From Limnanthes douglasii subsp. nivea (taxonomy: Eukaryota > Streptophyta > Magnoliopsida > Brassicales > Limnanthaceae): a stretch of DNA of 64,000 bases. Numbering within the stretch: the stretch's first letter is position 1; every line of letters begins with the position of its first letter. Positions 1-12,869 of this stretch are shown here, in pieces. The stretch is taken from positions 316,526,893-316,590,892 of the forward strand of contig JAUPFV010000002.1 in assembly GCA_036936605.1 (NCBI GenBank), given 5' to 3'. The notes beneath the pieces were generated by a model. That model ran no database searches, was not told the origin of the DNA, and saw only the letters and a list, made by a program, of their open reading frames with translations. Made by a program: the position numbers and the translations under genes.

Positions 1-199
1 TTTTTAACATAATTCTTATAAGATGTAAGTTTACAAATAATTTTTTAAATTATAACTTTAATAAGTAAAACTTCTCAATTATAATAACTGATTATAGTGG
101 GAGAACTAGAAATAACACACAAATAGGGGTTATAATTTACAAATAAAGTAAATGAATCATAAATGTGTCAATGTTAATGAAAGTGCCAATATTAATGAA

Positions 200-1880
200 T
201 AAATGAACAAAGTTGTTGATGAACTGTTAATGAAGGTATTGATGTTGGTGCTCAAGATACTGCTAATCCACCAACCATTGCTCTAAAAAAGAAGAAAAAG
301 AAAAAGAACAAAAATATGTTTGAAATACGAATGCGAGAAAACCTCAACTTTTAGATTCTAAAACATGTGAAAAGACCATGTGACGAAGATAACATCACTT
401 TGAATAAAATGTCAGAGAACAATGAGGCTTAAGAAAAAAATAAAAGAACTTCAGGAAAAGGTCAAGAGCCTCCAGAATCAAACTGAACAAGTAACTTCAC
501 GACCATTTTAATCATAATTTCACAATTAGTTAAAACGTAATTTTACGACCATGTTTAATCACATCTGAAATTTGTATTTTTCGAAACTTAATTGGACTTA
601 ATTATGCAACTTGAATTTGACAAGAGATTTATTTTTATTTTATTTCCCAAGTAAAATATATGGGTCTAACGAAGTCCAATCAGATTAAAGAAGTGAAAAA
701 GAAAAATGAACTCAACAAATGGATTGAAAACATAGAACAAAAATATGTTAAGCTCCTTCAACAGATTCAATAAATGAAACAATCAAATGATACTCTTACT
801 AACAATTTCAAAAGCTTGAAAAGGAAAATGAAATTTGTGAGCAATAATATTCTTGCTTTGAATGATCAAATATAAATAATTAGTGTTGCCAATACATACC
901 TAACTTAGAGAGTAACTGAGCAAGATTGTATAATCGAAGATAAGGATGATGTTACAGAAGAAGTTGGAAACTAATAAATATAGTCTATCAAAAGTATTGA
1001 CACTCCCTATGATATAACCTTATTGGGTAGTTGAACAAAATTCTACTCAAGTTTATACAACAAAAAATACAAATAAAAGAAAGAAAACATATTACATATT
1101 GGCAAAGCTTTCATCAAACAGAATGAATGTTGAAAAAAAAAACTAAAAAAACAAGAAAAAGAAAAAAAATTATATGCATTTTAAAAGCTTTTACTGTCGT
1201 ATTAGAAAATAAAAATGAGGTTCACAAACGTGTACAAGCTTCTAATTAACCAAAAAAACTAAAAGACTTGTAACACGTTCAACAAGAAAGGTTGAGATGT
1301 ACAAACAGATGTACAAAAATTTGTAAAACCTGCTACATATCCTCATCAACAAACATGTGTACAACCAGTTCTAAATCATATACCTCCTCCTCAACAAATA
1401 GTTGTACAACATCGTTAGATAGTTTCAATAGATGAAGAAGATATATCTTTCGTGTATGATCCAAAAGCATTTGAACATAAAAACATAAAAGTGGGATATG
1501 GCCAATAGACAACGAAACAAAAAATTATTATTAGAGGAATATGCCAAACATTTGTTCATGTTAAAGAAGAAAAAAGAAGCTAAACTTATTCTCAATCCTA
1601 CTGTGTGTTCATTTCTATCAAGAAAATTTATGTCCAATTAGAAAATACTTTGGAGATTGCAAATGATGGTGAGTTAGACTACAAGGTAACTTTACATCCT
1701 AAAATCATATACACAGCCAATTTGTTAATATTTACGCACCCATATTACCTTTTCATTTTGCAACCAGTTATTTTTTTTGTATTTTCATAACCATATTGTA
1801 CATAATTTCGCACCCAGTCAACGCTTGATATTTTCACAACTAGTTAACACTTAATTCTGCACCCTTGTATTTTTCTGTCT
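200..1880 (+). pseudogene. Decayed coiled-coil coding region upstream of an Ulp1-like remnant
   Basis: No intact ORF is present, but the plus strand keeps stretches of lysine/glutamate/leucine-rich coding-like sequence split by stops. At about 680-870 it reads as a coiled coil (KKKNELNKWIENIEQKY followed by LLQQIQ and SLKRKMKF), and at 1430-1690 there is an acidic patch (DEEDISFVYDP) followed by KKIYVQLENTLEIANDGEL. It lies directly upstream of the Ulp1-like remnant on the same strand. Long coiled-coil segments followed by a C-terminal Ulp1 domain are common in plant transposon-carried proteases, so I infer one decayed gene. The assignment is weak. Confidence 0.35.
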
Positions 1881-1883
1881 TAG

Positions 1884-2560
1884 AGGACATTGATGCATAT
1901 ATATTCAACAGCTTGGAAGTGCTTAATAATAATGTAAATGTTTCACAACCTTATGTCTTAAATTTTCCAAATTTTGGAAAATCAGTCTACATGTCTATAA
2001 GATAAAAGAGATGTTACCCAATGATTGACGATATATACAAAATAAGACCTACGGAAACAAGATATATCATCGTTCTAATCTATACAAAAACTAGAGTAAA
2101 AAATGAATCAAATTATTAGACATTATGTGTATTTGATTTAAACAAAGACATTATATACAACTACAACTCGGTTACATGGTAAAACTAACCCAACAATAAA
2201 GTCAACTAAACAACTGGTTAGTATTATCAAAGTATAATATTATTTAGTTTATGTTTATATTTATATTTTCTTAAACAATATACAAATGATTGTGTCAACT
2301 TGATTTTGCAGCACACATACCTTATCGATAAGAAACTCATGATACCAAGACCAACAATGAAATTTGAAAGCCTATTAGACATTCCACAATAGAATCCTGG
2401 TTTTGTTGATTATGGAGTTGTTGTGTGCACATGTGTGAGGTGCTTCATTGAAATTAAAACAATACCCAAAACATCTGACTTGGATATTGCGACAGTGAAA
2501 AGAGCTGAAATATTTACTTTATTTCTTAACAATAGACGTACAATAAAATATTGGTAGATG
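1884..2560 (+). pseudogene. Ulp1/SENP-like cysteine protease remnant (probably transposon-borne)
   Basis: Plus-strand translation shows pieces of the C48 (Ulp1) peptidase fold separated by stops and frameshifts. DIDAYIFNSLEVL near 1884-1925 resembles the family's N-terminal helix motif, and FVDYGVVVCTC near 2401-2432 resembles the DCG-V-VC motif that carries the catalytic cysteine. Here the cysteine position is Tyr. Ulp1 enzymes cleave SUMO conjugates, and plant transposons (Mutator-like KAONASHI and CACTA elements) often carry such domains. No transposase is recognisable nearby. This is a dead fragment. The family call rests on two short motifs. Confidence 0.4.
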
Positions 2561-2563
2561 CTT

Positions 2564-2676
2564 GTATGTTAAATTCACAACAATGATCTATTTGTAAAAG
2601 TTGTACGTTTCTAACTACTGTATGTTAAATTCACAACAATGATCTATTTTTAGAAGTTGTATGTTTCTAACTACGA
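2564..2676. repeat. Tandem duplication, about 56 bp
   Basis: A segment containing TATGTTAAATTCACAACAAT, GATCTATTT and GTTTCTAACTAC occurs twice in a row with a few substitutions. It lies just downstream of the Ulp1-like remnant. No function is seen. Confidence 0.8.
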
Positions 2677-2840
2677 TTTTTTTTGTTTCGGGTATTATTT
2701 TATTTTATAATTTCTTTATATATTGTTATTTCACAACTATAACCACTTGTAAAATAATTACGCAACCAATTAAACCATAAATTTTCAACCCAATTACACT
2801 TGTATTTTACATAACAAAATAGAACATAATTTTACAGCAT

Positions 2841-2948
2841 TTTTACGCAACCACCTATAACGTAATTTCACAGCCCTTTTACGCTACCACCTATAACGTA
2901 ATTTCACAGCCCTTTTACGCTACCACCTATAACGTAATTCCGCAACCA
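2841..2948. repeat. 36-bp tandem repeat, about three copies
   Basis: The unit contains TTTTACGCTACCACCTATAA followed by CGTAATTTCACAGCCC. It recurs at 2841, 2877 and 2913, an exact 36-bp spacing. Looser relatives (CACAACCA..TTAACA..TAATT) are scattered at 500-560, 1740-1870 and 2730-2800. The block therefore looks like a locally amplified piece of a degenerate repeat that pervades the first 3 kb. Confidence 0.8.
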
Positions 2949-2959
2949 ATTAACACATA

Positions 2960-3834
2960 ATTGTTAAAACATTTACTTGAATGTATGAAATCAAAAAATC
3001 AACATAACTAAAACAATCATATAATCATAAAAACAACAACAAAATAACTCGATATAATAAAAAAAAATATAAAAAATAGAAAATCTCATGTGAATCGGTA
3101 ACCGGTCAATAAATACAGTAAAACAAAAGAAAATACAAATAATCAACAATTACAAAAGATCTTGATCGAATGGTGAAAGAAAAACAAATCTCAAATTGAA
3201 AAACTAATGGATCGAATGAAAAAAAAAAACAAGTATATCAAATTCGTAATAACAAATTAGAAGTATGATGAGTATTAAAAAAATTCATATAATTATAAAT
3301 ATTCTAGTTTCAAACAACAGGGTTATATGTATTTTTTTTTAATCCGTAACTAAAGTTAAATTGTAAATATATCAATAATATTACAATTTTGGATATTCTA
3401 GATGGAGGGATTTAAGAAATATTGTTTTGATTATTTACTGCTTGCGGTAATTATTTTACTGATGGTCAGAATAGTAACGACATGATCGTCAGGTAGTTCC
3501 AATCCAATTTCGCCTTACTAAAATTCAGCCGCTACAGGAAGAAACAGAGTGGATGAAGGAACGTTTGTAAAACTTTGAAGATCAAATCGTCACCAGAAAC
3601 TAAAAGGAAATGCTTTATTACGGATTTCGTTTGATTTCGCTTTTTAAAAAGCTTCCTGTGACGCTAACTTTACGAGATTATTTTGATTTTTGTTTTAAGA
3701 AATCCAAAATATTTTGGTCATTAATGGCCTTTGCTCTGTGATCCTTGACAAAGAGCAAAAACGAATTGGGTTTTTCAGTTTAATCCTTAACAAAGATTTA
3801 ATTTAAACCAGTCACATGCTTAGAAAACAAAAAA
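2960..3834. other. Intergenic, no gene recognised
   Basis: AT-rich sequence with long A runs. I see no coding pattern, splice-supported exon or structural RNA before the tRNA gene at 3835. Short CAA motifs occur just upstream of the tRNA, as is common for plant tRNA genes. Confidence 0.5.
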
Positions 3835-3906
3835 GGATCCGTGGCGCAATGGTAGCGCGTCTGACTCCAGATCAGAAGGTTGCGTGTTCGATTCACGTCG
3901 GGTTCA
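3835..3906 (+). tRNA. tRNA-Trp (anticodon CCA)
   Basis: A 72-nt sequence folds as a complete cloverleaf. The acceptor stem GGATCCG pairs with CGGGTTC (two G-U pairs), followed by discriminator A. The D arm contains GCGCAATGGTAGCGC. The anticodon stem TCTGA/TCAGA encloses loop CTCCAGA, giving anticodon CCA. The T arm TGCGTGTTCGATTCACG carries the internal B box, and the A box is TGGCGCAATGG. There is no intron. The 3' CCA is not encoded, as expected for a nuclear gene. It decodes UGG codons in cytosolic translation. Confidence 0.95.
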
Positions 3907-3932
3907 CTATGGTGCCCTATTACAAAGAGGTA

Positions 3933-3937
3933 TTTTT
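3933..3937 (+). terminator. RNA polymerase III T-run terminator
   Basis: The first run of five T after the tRNA-Trp gene, 27 nt past its 3' end, fits an RNA polymerase III terminator. Confidence 0.6.
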
Positions 3938-3939
3938 CT

Positions 3940-6500
3940 ATACCAAAAATAATATGGTGCCCTCTTACAAAGAGGTGGCTCATAATGAACAAGTTAAATG
4001 TTGTTTGTTTATTAATATGTCATTAAATATAGGTTTTGTAATAATTTTTAATAAACAAAGTTCCAACTTTAATAAAATTATTTAAATAGTATGGAAATGT
4101 GGTTTGTTTATTTATTAGAAAAATCAAGATATTCATAAAAATATAGAACTTGATTTTTATTTTATTTTTTTGAAATTTAATTAGAGGATAAAAGGGTTAT
4201 AGTTAGAAAGGTAACGTCCAAGCGTATAAATCGTATAAGTCTAATGATAGTTATGATACATTTTTAGAAATAACATTTTTTCTAAAACAGGTAATAAAAA
4301 TACTTATAAATTTTACTACCAAAATTCAAATTTTTATATTTGAGTCGCTTTAGATGTATTTAAGTCCATTAAACCTGAAAATGGTGAAGATTAAAGTGTT
4401 AACACTATTTTCAGTATGGATAAATTCAGTTTTGAAGTTTAAAATGGAATCAATTATAAGTTTGTTTGGTCAAGTTCCAAAAATTATTTCTTATTGACTT
4501 TTTATGGGGTTGTCACCATTAGCTATACACTTCACATTTTCCGTTTTATTTCAATTATGATGATATTATTTATTTTTTGTCAATGTTAAAATTAAAAACT
4601 AATAGGAAAAATTGATTCAGTTTTGACAAATAAAGGAGATAACATAGTAAAATTATTTAAAAAATTACAAGTTAGTATTGATCAATTAGTTGCATTAAGT
4701 TATATGTCTTAAGAATGATAAGTAAACTTTAGCACTAACATTGAATCTGTTCTAAAACAATTTAACAAATTCTGAAGGAGTGTGAGAGATTTGAGATTTG
4801 ACTCGACCAAGAAAATTGTTTTCACGTATTTTCTCTTGTCCTAATTTTAATTTATTTTCATGTAATTTATGTTTATTATGAAGATACATTAACTTACAAA
4901 ACTTAAGTGATGTTAAAATATTTCTTGACGAAAATATTGATTCATATATAATTACATTTTGTACTGATGTTATACATATATATATATATATGTATATACA
5001 GTAAAATAAATTAAAATTTTGGGACAAACATATAAACTTTTAGCATAAGCATTGATGACATATCTCTCAAAAGAAGGTTGATTAGTTAGTTGCTCAATGA
5101 ACTACACGCCTTCTTGACTATGTGGATATATCAAGGGAAAACATACCCAGTAAAGAAAATTAGATGCCTACAGAGTAATAGAAGTATAAGTACAAATTCA
5201 GAAAGTTATGTGTGGATGGTTTCTAAAAAAAGGATGACCAAGATAACATATATTGTTCGTAGATATTTTAATGATATATTACGCACACAATCCTCCATAA
5301 GTGAATTCTTGAATAAGATATCATTTTGGTGAAAGAATTAAGTGTGTCATATTTGAACTTTGTGGTTTCCACTAAGGGATACCTGAAGGTTTAGCGAAGA
5401 ATGTCATGATTCATTTTACAGCGCTAAAGTTTCTTTTAAAAAACAATATATTCAGAAGTAGTTATTAAAACCGGTATATTAACTTTAAACATAACAAATT
5501 TATGTTTGAAACATTTGTACATTTAGAGGTTATGAGTGGAAACAAAGTTTTACGAGCTTAGCAAAAACAAAATTGCAGTCCTAAACAAGAATATGTATTT
5601 CAGTTCTAGCATTTATTTCATTGTATAACTGCTTAGCTTAGGATCCGACAACCAAATTTACATTTAAAACACTACAATGGTTTTGAGGATATTGTTTTCG
5701 GGGAAATTAATAAATGAAACTTTAATTTTCGAGAGAGAACCAACATTTATTCGTGATAATAGTTAATTCCTCTATTAATTCAATGTTCAAATATTCACTT
5801 AAGAATTAATAATTGTAGTTGTTCATGTAAAACAAACTCAACATCCTCAAGAAATTATGCAAATTAAAGTTTAATATAGTACTTTACAAAGACCAACAAA
5901 CAAAGAAAGATAAAATACTATGTATTCAAATTAAATAATATATATATATATATATATATATTGTTATAAAAGGAAAATTAAGATTATTTGTGATGTAAAA
6001 TAAGAATTTAGTTTTGCCTTATATAACGTTATAAAGAGTTGTGCATGAACATTAAGATTAGTTATAATGCAACTAATAAGTTCAACTTAAGCTTCACATA
6101 ATAAATATGTTTTGCAAGAACATTAAGATTCTTGTGGCATGAAGGAAGAATTTACTTTAAGCTTTTCTAGCATCATATGTATTTATAACTCTCAATCATG
6201 GGTTATTGTAACAATAGTGAAAATTGATGTAAGTAATCTAGTTATAGATTATTATATATTATCTATAAAAAAAGAGTATTAGTTACATATTCATATTTGA
6301 ACCATACTTGACTCGAAATATAGAATGATAACATATACACAACATTTTTAACTATATATAAAAATATTGATTTTTAAGCAAGTTTTAATTTCAATCAAAC
6401 TAAAGATTGTTTCAAGACGGTCATAATACATATTGTACAGTTCGTCATTAAGTTTCATTAAATAAATATTAATATCATGTTTTTATAAATAGTGATATTT
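3940..6500. other. Gene-free AT-rich stretch
   Basis: No supported gene. It holds short AT microsatellites at about 4977-4996 and 5937-5961. The ORFs at 4752-5027 (minus) and 5090-5332 (plus) have no recognisable domain, and the first partly encodes a TA repeat. The segment around 5090-5460 could be a further piece of the copia remnant downstream, but no diagnostic motif was found. Confidence 0.4.
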
Positions 6501-6539
6501 AGCATAAATCAATGACTTTATATACAATTGTAACAATTG

Positions 6540-7000
6540 TATGTAAATTTGGATCAAGGTCAATGGTTTACATTACCAAAAAATTCATGTATGATATTAA
6601 GCAAAAGTATCATCAATGTTACAATGATATCTTGAAGTTATAACCTTATTTAGTTTTGAGATAAACTTTGTAAAATATTTTGGACTTCGTAAGTTCAGTG
6701 TCAGATTTAGTGGTGTATGTCGATGACATATTATTGTCATAAACTATATGAATATTATGCCACTAAATTTATGTTAAATCATTTAGATGTGTAGTTTCTA
6801 GGTGAAATTTCTTATATATTAAGAATCCAGACTCATTATTATCTATCTTAATTATTTAGAAGTTCAATACAAAATACATACATTAAAAACATGCTCGAAT
6901 GTTGTGGTATAAAAAGTAGTAAACTATATATTCTTTTGAGGTAAAATGAGATAAGTTATCTTAGTCATTATCTTAAGATTTATTTGAAAAATTATGATGT
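6540..7000 (+). pseudogene. Ty1/copia reverse transcriptase remnant
   Basis: Plus-strand translation gives DIKQKYHQCYNDIL near 6590-6635, resembling the copia GLKQ-RQWY block. About 80 bp later comes VVYVDDILLS at 6710-6739, the RT catalytic box YVDD followed by the copia-typical hydrophobics. Stops and frameshifts surround both blocks. The order and spacing fit a Ty1/copia RT, and the YVDD box itself is intact. Upstream integrase and downstream RNase H are not clearly traceable, so element ends are unknown. Confidence 0.55.
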
Positions 7001-7299
7001 ATAATATGTTTCACATGTTTCGGCAATTGCAATTTTATACATTGGTTCAGGATATGGTATAACATTCAAGATAGAAATCCTAAGTATATACTGAAGTATA
7101 CGAGGATGGATCGGTGTGCATTAGACCATAGGTACTTTGGTGTTTCAAAACAAAACATCGCATGTGAACATAAAAAATCATGCAACTAAGGATAATGCAA
7201 CATGACTTTATGGGTTAAGTGGATGTTAGATCACTTTGTGTGATTTAGTTTATGTGATCTTAAATTTGTAGCATAGTGAGTAGCATCCAGTTACATAAA

Positions 7300-9150
7300 A
7301 TACATTTAGTCTCTTACCGTCAATGAAATTAAAATAGAAGAAACAAAAACCAACTCCAAAATTTATTTTGTTCAGTTAAGTTTATAGTAAAAAAATGTAG
7401 ATTTGTCTTTCTTTTTCATTTTCCTTTTCAATGCTCGTAGTATTCCATAAACACAACATTCATCTGGATGTTCTTAGTCTAAGAGATATTCAGATTTAAT
7501 GGAAGTTTGTTTGTAATTTAATCTTTAGTTTAGTTCATATTGTATTGTGTTCAGTTTCAGTTCCTATACGATTCAGTTAAATAATACAATATTTAATAAT
7601 TTTCTCTTAATATCTCTTATATATTTTATATAACTTTGAAAATATCAATTTAGTAAAGTATGACTAGATAGGAATTGACATGTAGTGATTATGGGGTCGT
7701 GTGCTTCCTGTGTTGCACTCCGTGAGAAGCCAAAGTTCATTTAGGTGTTAGTTGGGAATGTTATTATTGTGAGAGATGTTACGTCTTAAGTGGTACCCTC
7801 TCCTTAGTTTTTTGTTGACTAACATCTAAAGTGATAAAGAAATTTGAGTTATTTATGAATACAACGATGGTAATTTGTGTACAGTGTACTAGATAAATTC
7901 AGTACATGGGAAGATCAATATGCGAGATCGTAAGGATATTCGAAATTAGAATGTCTCGGTCATGTAGATTTAGAATACCATAGGTGTTGTAATTATAGTT
8001 CAATTATTTAATGTAACTAATATTAATTCAAATTATATTGTCGGATGCTACTAGGAGTATCATTAATATTATAGTGTAGATATGAGTTATGCTAATGTGG
8101 ATTTAGAGAGGTAATCTCTTAGTATGAAACTATAATGATTAGATTCTACAAGACCCATGGAGTTGTGATCCCCAACATGCACAAACTTATTGGGTAAAAA
8201 TCATTCAAGCCCATAAATAAAGTTAAAATAAAGTTTCATAATAAAGTATCATATAAACATTTTCTTTAAGATAGAATATATAGATCAGTTAATATCTAGT
8301 TTTACTAAACACATATTCATTGTATTACGATATATAACTAGAGAATGAAAAAACAAAACAAATAATCATATTTTTTTTCATCGTTTATCTTTTTTCAAAA
8401 CTTTTATATTTGAACTCTTCTAAACTTTAATCTTCAATAATGTTTTATTGTTACTCTTTAAACTAGTTAATGAGTGCAATACGTTTGTAGATATTCAACT
8501 CATTTTTTGTGCTTTTAGACTACATGATCGGTACATCTTTTTATCTTCCTCTATTTAAATATTGGAGTTGTAAAAAAAAGGATTATGATGCATAAGTTAA
8601 CGTGATAGTAAAAGTTATGGATAAACTTTAAAAAAAAGTAAAATAAAATGCATCATAGCTAAATTTTATTCAAAATTATAGCATTACAAGTTATAAACTA
8701 CAAATATCTGGAAAAAAATATGTATATGTTTCACCTTATTCTACAAACATGCTAAATTATTAATTGATTATATTGATATAACCAAAAGAAATTTGATTAT
8801 TTAATAGTTTTGTTTGACATCATTTGTTTAATATATAAAAAAATATAACTTTTTATATTACATAAACCATCCAAAGCTAATTAATTGGGTGTTTTTGTCA
8901 TCAATGTATTTTGTAATTGTTAATAACTTTCCAAATTGATTTCAATTATTTATATTTAAAAAAATGATATTATAGTAGCGTTTTAATATATTTTTAGTTA
9001 TTTATATTCATTATCACTTTAACTAATTAATAAATATTAACATATTAAAATAGACAAATAGTATTTATATTTTGTATGCATATAATAAAGTTTATAGAGA
9101 TAATTGAAAAAATTAACCAACTCTATTCTTTTGGATAGGCGGGTAGTACT
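7300..9150. other. Gene-free stretch, probably old transposon sequence
   Basis: AT-rich, with no ORF of note and no motif I can name. It may contain the 3' part of the copia element. The end nearest 9150-9423 is likely 3' UTR or downstream sequence of the minus-strand nonaspanin gene. Confidence 0.35.
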
Positions 9151-9423
9151 TTTAGAAAATGATATCAAACAACACTATATATCTTATAGCAAATTTGGAA
9201 CTATAAAAACCAGTACAAGAATTCTCATCTATTCATTGAGGGCAAGTATCTATGATATTAAACAGCAAAGAAAGGCAGTTTGAAAAACATTAAACGAAAT
9301 GAAACACCTATTACTGCCAAAAATTTAAACCTGCAACAAGATCACTCACTACTCAAGATAACAAGTATGTATTACCAAAATGGTATTTGACACCCCAAAT
9401 TCCTGCTTGGTTCGACTGATTAA

Positions 9424-12400
9424 TCAATCAATCTTCACTGAGGAGTAGATGAGCCTTGTGAACCAGTAGCATGCATAGAAACCAATTGTACCGGTCACCA
9501 CAAAGAACGCATAGGAGCCTATCAACATGTACCCGAAATACAATATCCCTGACACCGGCTTTGTGATCTCCAGTTTAGTGAAGAAGTAGAAAGCGGCATA
9601 GAGGAATAAATAGAGGGCGGAGGAGCCTGAAGTCAAGTATGATCTCCACCACCATCGGTAGTCCTCACTGCATAGCTGGAAGTAACAGAGGACAATGCTG
9701 ATCTCGGCGCAGGTTACGATAAGAATGAGGAAAACGATGAAAAGGAACCCGAAAATGTAGTAGAATTGTTGTAACCATATTGAAGTGAGGATGAAAAAGA
9801 GTTCGATAAACACTGCACCAAATGGAAGTATGCCTCCGATTAAGATAGAGAAAGATGGGTTCATATACCAGGCTTGGTTCGGGATTTGCCTTGGTATTTT
9901 GTTTGTTTTCACTGGATGCTCGGTTGCTGCCTTCCTGAAACCGATATAACTACCAATAAAGACTAACGGAACGGAGATTCCAAACCATAAGAGTACGAGA
10001 ACAAACATGGTACCGAACGGTACGGCTCCGGATGATTTCTGTCCCCATATTAAAGCGTTTAGGACAAAGAAGACCGCAAAGATTGTTGCGGGGAACATTA
10101 AAGCTGTCTTGACGGTGATTTTTTTCCATTCTGTTCCGTTGAATATTTTGTAAAGACGAGCCGAAGTATATCCTGCAAATATGCCCATAAAGACCCAAAG
10201 GAGAAGCATCACTGTCATTAAACCGCCTCTATTGGAAGGTGAAAGGAACCCAAGGACAGCGAAGATCATGGTCACGAGAACCATCCCAAAACACTGTACA
10301 CCTGTTCCCGCATAGACGCAGAGTAGATCTGAGTTTTGTGGAGGCCTATATACATCTCCATGAACTAATTTCCAACCTGTCTCTTCTTGTGCCTCTTCTT
10401 GTGTCTCTAATTGGTTGTACTGAGAGATATCACGGTAGAGGGTACGTAACATGATCATAGCCACCATTCCGGAGAGGAAAAGGACAATCATCAATGAATT
10501 AACTATGGAGAACCAATGAATTTGATCATCGGCCATTAAAAGATAAGTATCCCACCGTGAAGCCCACTTCACATCACTCTCCTGCAAATAAAACCCAAAC
10601 AAAAGATGATAAAAAAATATATGCACAAAAACGTTTATAGTTAAAGTAATTGCGATGAAGATTTAGTTATTTATTAATCTTTTTTTCCAAGTTTCGAAAA
10701 TACTTTTACCCACAACCATTAACACAAGTATTTTCTTCCTAATATTTAATGTTTCCGTGAAAATATTTCAAGATCTAAACACATCAAAACACAAGGGGAC
10801 TGACCTTGAACTCAACATCATATGTAAATACAATCTCCTTCCCATCGTCAACCTCTTGAGGCGATTCAGAATTGGTGATGGTTCGTTTTGCATGTGGATC
10901 ACAAGAAGTCAAGCGGGTTTTTTTGTTCCATTGACCTTCATATTCATGCTTGACACTGAATCCATGAAACAACATCAGTATACAAGCTCGAAGTACTACT
11001 AAAAAGTGAATTTGAACTATTACATCTAAAGTTAGTTACAATCATAACCTGAATGGTTTGACCTCAAATCCAACAATCCTTGATAAATCCGACTCTGCGT
11101 CGTTGTGATAGTTAACAGTGAACTTTAGATGGTTATGAATAAAATGCTTATCTTCCTTGGTCTGCAAATTAAGTACACTTTCTATAAACACGAAGTAGAA
11201 TTCCTATTAATCAAATGGAAAAGCATTAGCTGGAACTTACTCCAGCATATTTTCCCTTAAGACCAACATGGAAACCATGTTGATACACCACTGAATTCTC
11301 CTGATCGGTTCTTTGTATGGGAACAACTAGAGGAAGATTATCCAAAATCCTATCACAAAAGTAATTAGTTATTGGATAATTTCGCAGAATATCACAGCAT
11401 TAAGGGCAACCTGACAACAGCTTGAAAATAATGTCTCACATGCTCACGCGATATTCATCATTTATCTTTTCCTTAAATGCCTTGGCACTTTTCTTATCAA
11501 GCTTTACACGACAGGCAATGGTGCACGTTTCAGGTTCTCTCATTTTGAACTGCAACAAACAAATCCCATCAATTACACAACAATGACATTTTTCTACCTA
11601 ACATTCCAAGTCAACTACACAGCATCGAAAATATTTTGTACTTAATATTCAGCAACATAGAGCAACGACGGAAACAAATCTTCCTACTTACCACATAAGG
11701 AGAGTTTTCAATTCGATCACCACGGAGAACTTCCCCAAGATTCTCAGCACTGTCGACAATATGTTCGGGATGGCAGTAAGGCACGGAGTAGTAAGAGTAT
11801 GGAAGTTGTGTTTTTGTTGAGGTCAGTTTGTTCACTTTGACCATCAACGCATCACCCTAAGAAATAATACATAGGTTAGTGCCACAGTAATACTACTCAC
11901 CAAATAAGTATAGCACAACAAAGCCGACCACTGAGTACAATAATACCAAAGAAGAATCGGTGCAAACAAGGTAACACAAGTGTCACTAGCTATGAACTTC
12001 ACTGGAACAATCTACCGTATAATCGAGCACGCCAGAGTCAATGCTACACGCCTAGATTACATTTACTTGATAAAAACTTGTTTTTGTCACAATTCATTAT
12101 CTTGAAGCATAGTCCTAAGGTTACTAAACAACAGCATTGAGCAGCAAGCACAGCACCCGATTCTAACCATAGTACTGAGTTAGATATCATCCACTGATTC
12201 CATGAAGGTACCAATAACAATCCCTTTTTTGATGATGTAATAACCACACAATACACTGGCACTGAACAACACATTCAAGTTCATATAGTTTGATGTCATT
12301 GAAAATACTAAGATTTCATAAAAATTTGAACAATTGAATCCCAAATCAGTAAATTGAAGAAGTAAATCAAAAAACCAGATCTGATCTAATTTCAAACCCA

Positions 12401-12569
12401 CTTAGCATAAACAAGCATATAGAAGATTATGTAAAACTGAAATAACCTTTTGGAAATCTTGAGGTGCAACTCCGGGGAGATAAAAGCCATTGGCATGGAG
12501 GAAGAAGAAGAACAGGGCAGAGAGAAAGATGGTAGCTTGAAATGGGATCGGTCCTCTCAGACCCACCAT
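9424..12569 (-). CDS. TMN: Transmembrane 9 superfamily protein (nonaspanin/EMP70), seven exons
   Basis: Exons in coding order: 12447-12569, 11692-11856, 11440-11549, 11241-11349, 11049-11161, 10805-10955 and 9424-10581. All introns are GT-AG and the joined frame is open for 642 residues. The ATG at 12569 lies in a good context (GCCATGG) and starts a signal peptide (residues 1 to about 28, ending LHANG) followed by the family's FYLPG motif. Next come a lumenal domain (PYSYYS, SAENLGEVLRGDRIENSPY, IHNHLKF, IVGFEVKP) and, from about residue 282, nine membrane segments (SPSNRGG, IPRQIPNQAWYMNP, ILPFGAVFIELFFI, FQLCSEDYRWWWRSYLTSGS). The last exon holds the whole membrane domain. The protein ends SVKID, a KXD-type COPI-binding signal that retains plant EMP/TMN proteins in the Golgi. 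Nonaspanins act in Golgi/endosome membrane-protein sorting. The sequence looks intact and closest to the Arabidopsis TMN8 group, as judged from memory. Confidence 0.95.
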
Positions 12570-12720
12570 GGCTTAAGCTTGAATTGGATCCGATTACTGG
12601 ATTTCTGTCTCTATCACGCGCTTTCTCGCTCTAAAATACGCAGAGGAGACGATGAATCGATAGGGAAAGAAAATGTTTTTAAAGAAAGAGAAAGCGCATG
12701 CATTGAATTACAAGCAAAGT
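12570..12720 (-). promoter_or_regulatory. Probable 5' UTR/promoter of the nonaspanin gene
   Basis: Read on the minus strand, the sequence directly upstream of the ATG is pyrimidine-rich (TTTCTCTTTCTTT, GTCTCCTCTGCG, GAGAAAGCG), typical of a plant 5' UTR. I cannot place a TATA box or start site with confidence. A plus-strand ORF across this region is a shadow of exon 1. Confidence 0.4.
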
Positions 12721-12869
12721 TCTCTGATTATTGTAGAAATTTAATAAAGAAAGATTTGTTGTCGATTATTCATATGTTTTTATTGAAACAAGGTCCTGAA
12801 GTTTGTTTTTCATCTTACTTTGTACCCAAAAGTTTTGGTCCGCCATCAAAACTTCCTTTAAATTCTTTT

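Noticed and set aside
3816..4085. Plus and minus ORFs of 89 and 64 codons over the tRNA-Trp gene
   Set aside because: They are translations of the tRNA gene and its flank; the cloverleaf explains the sequence.
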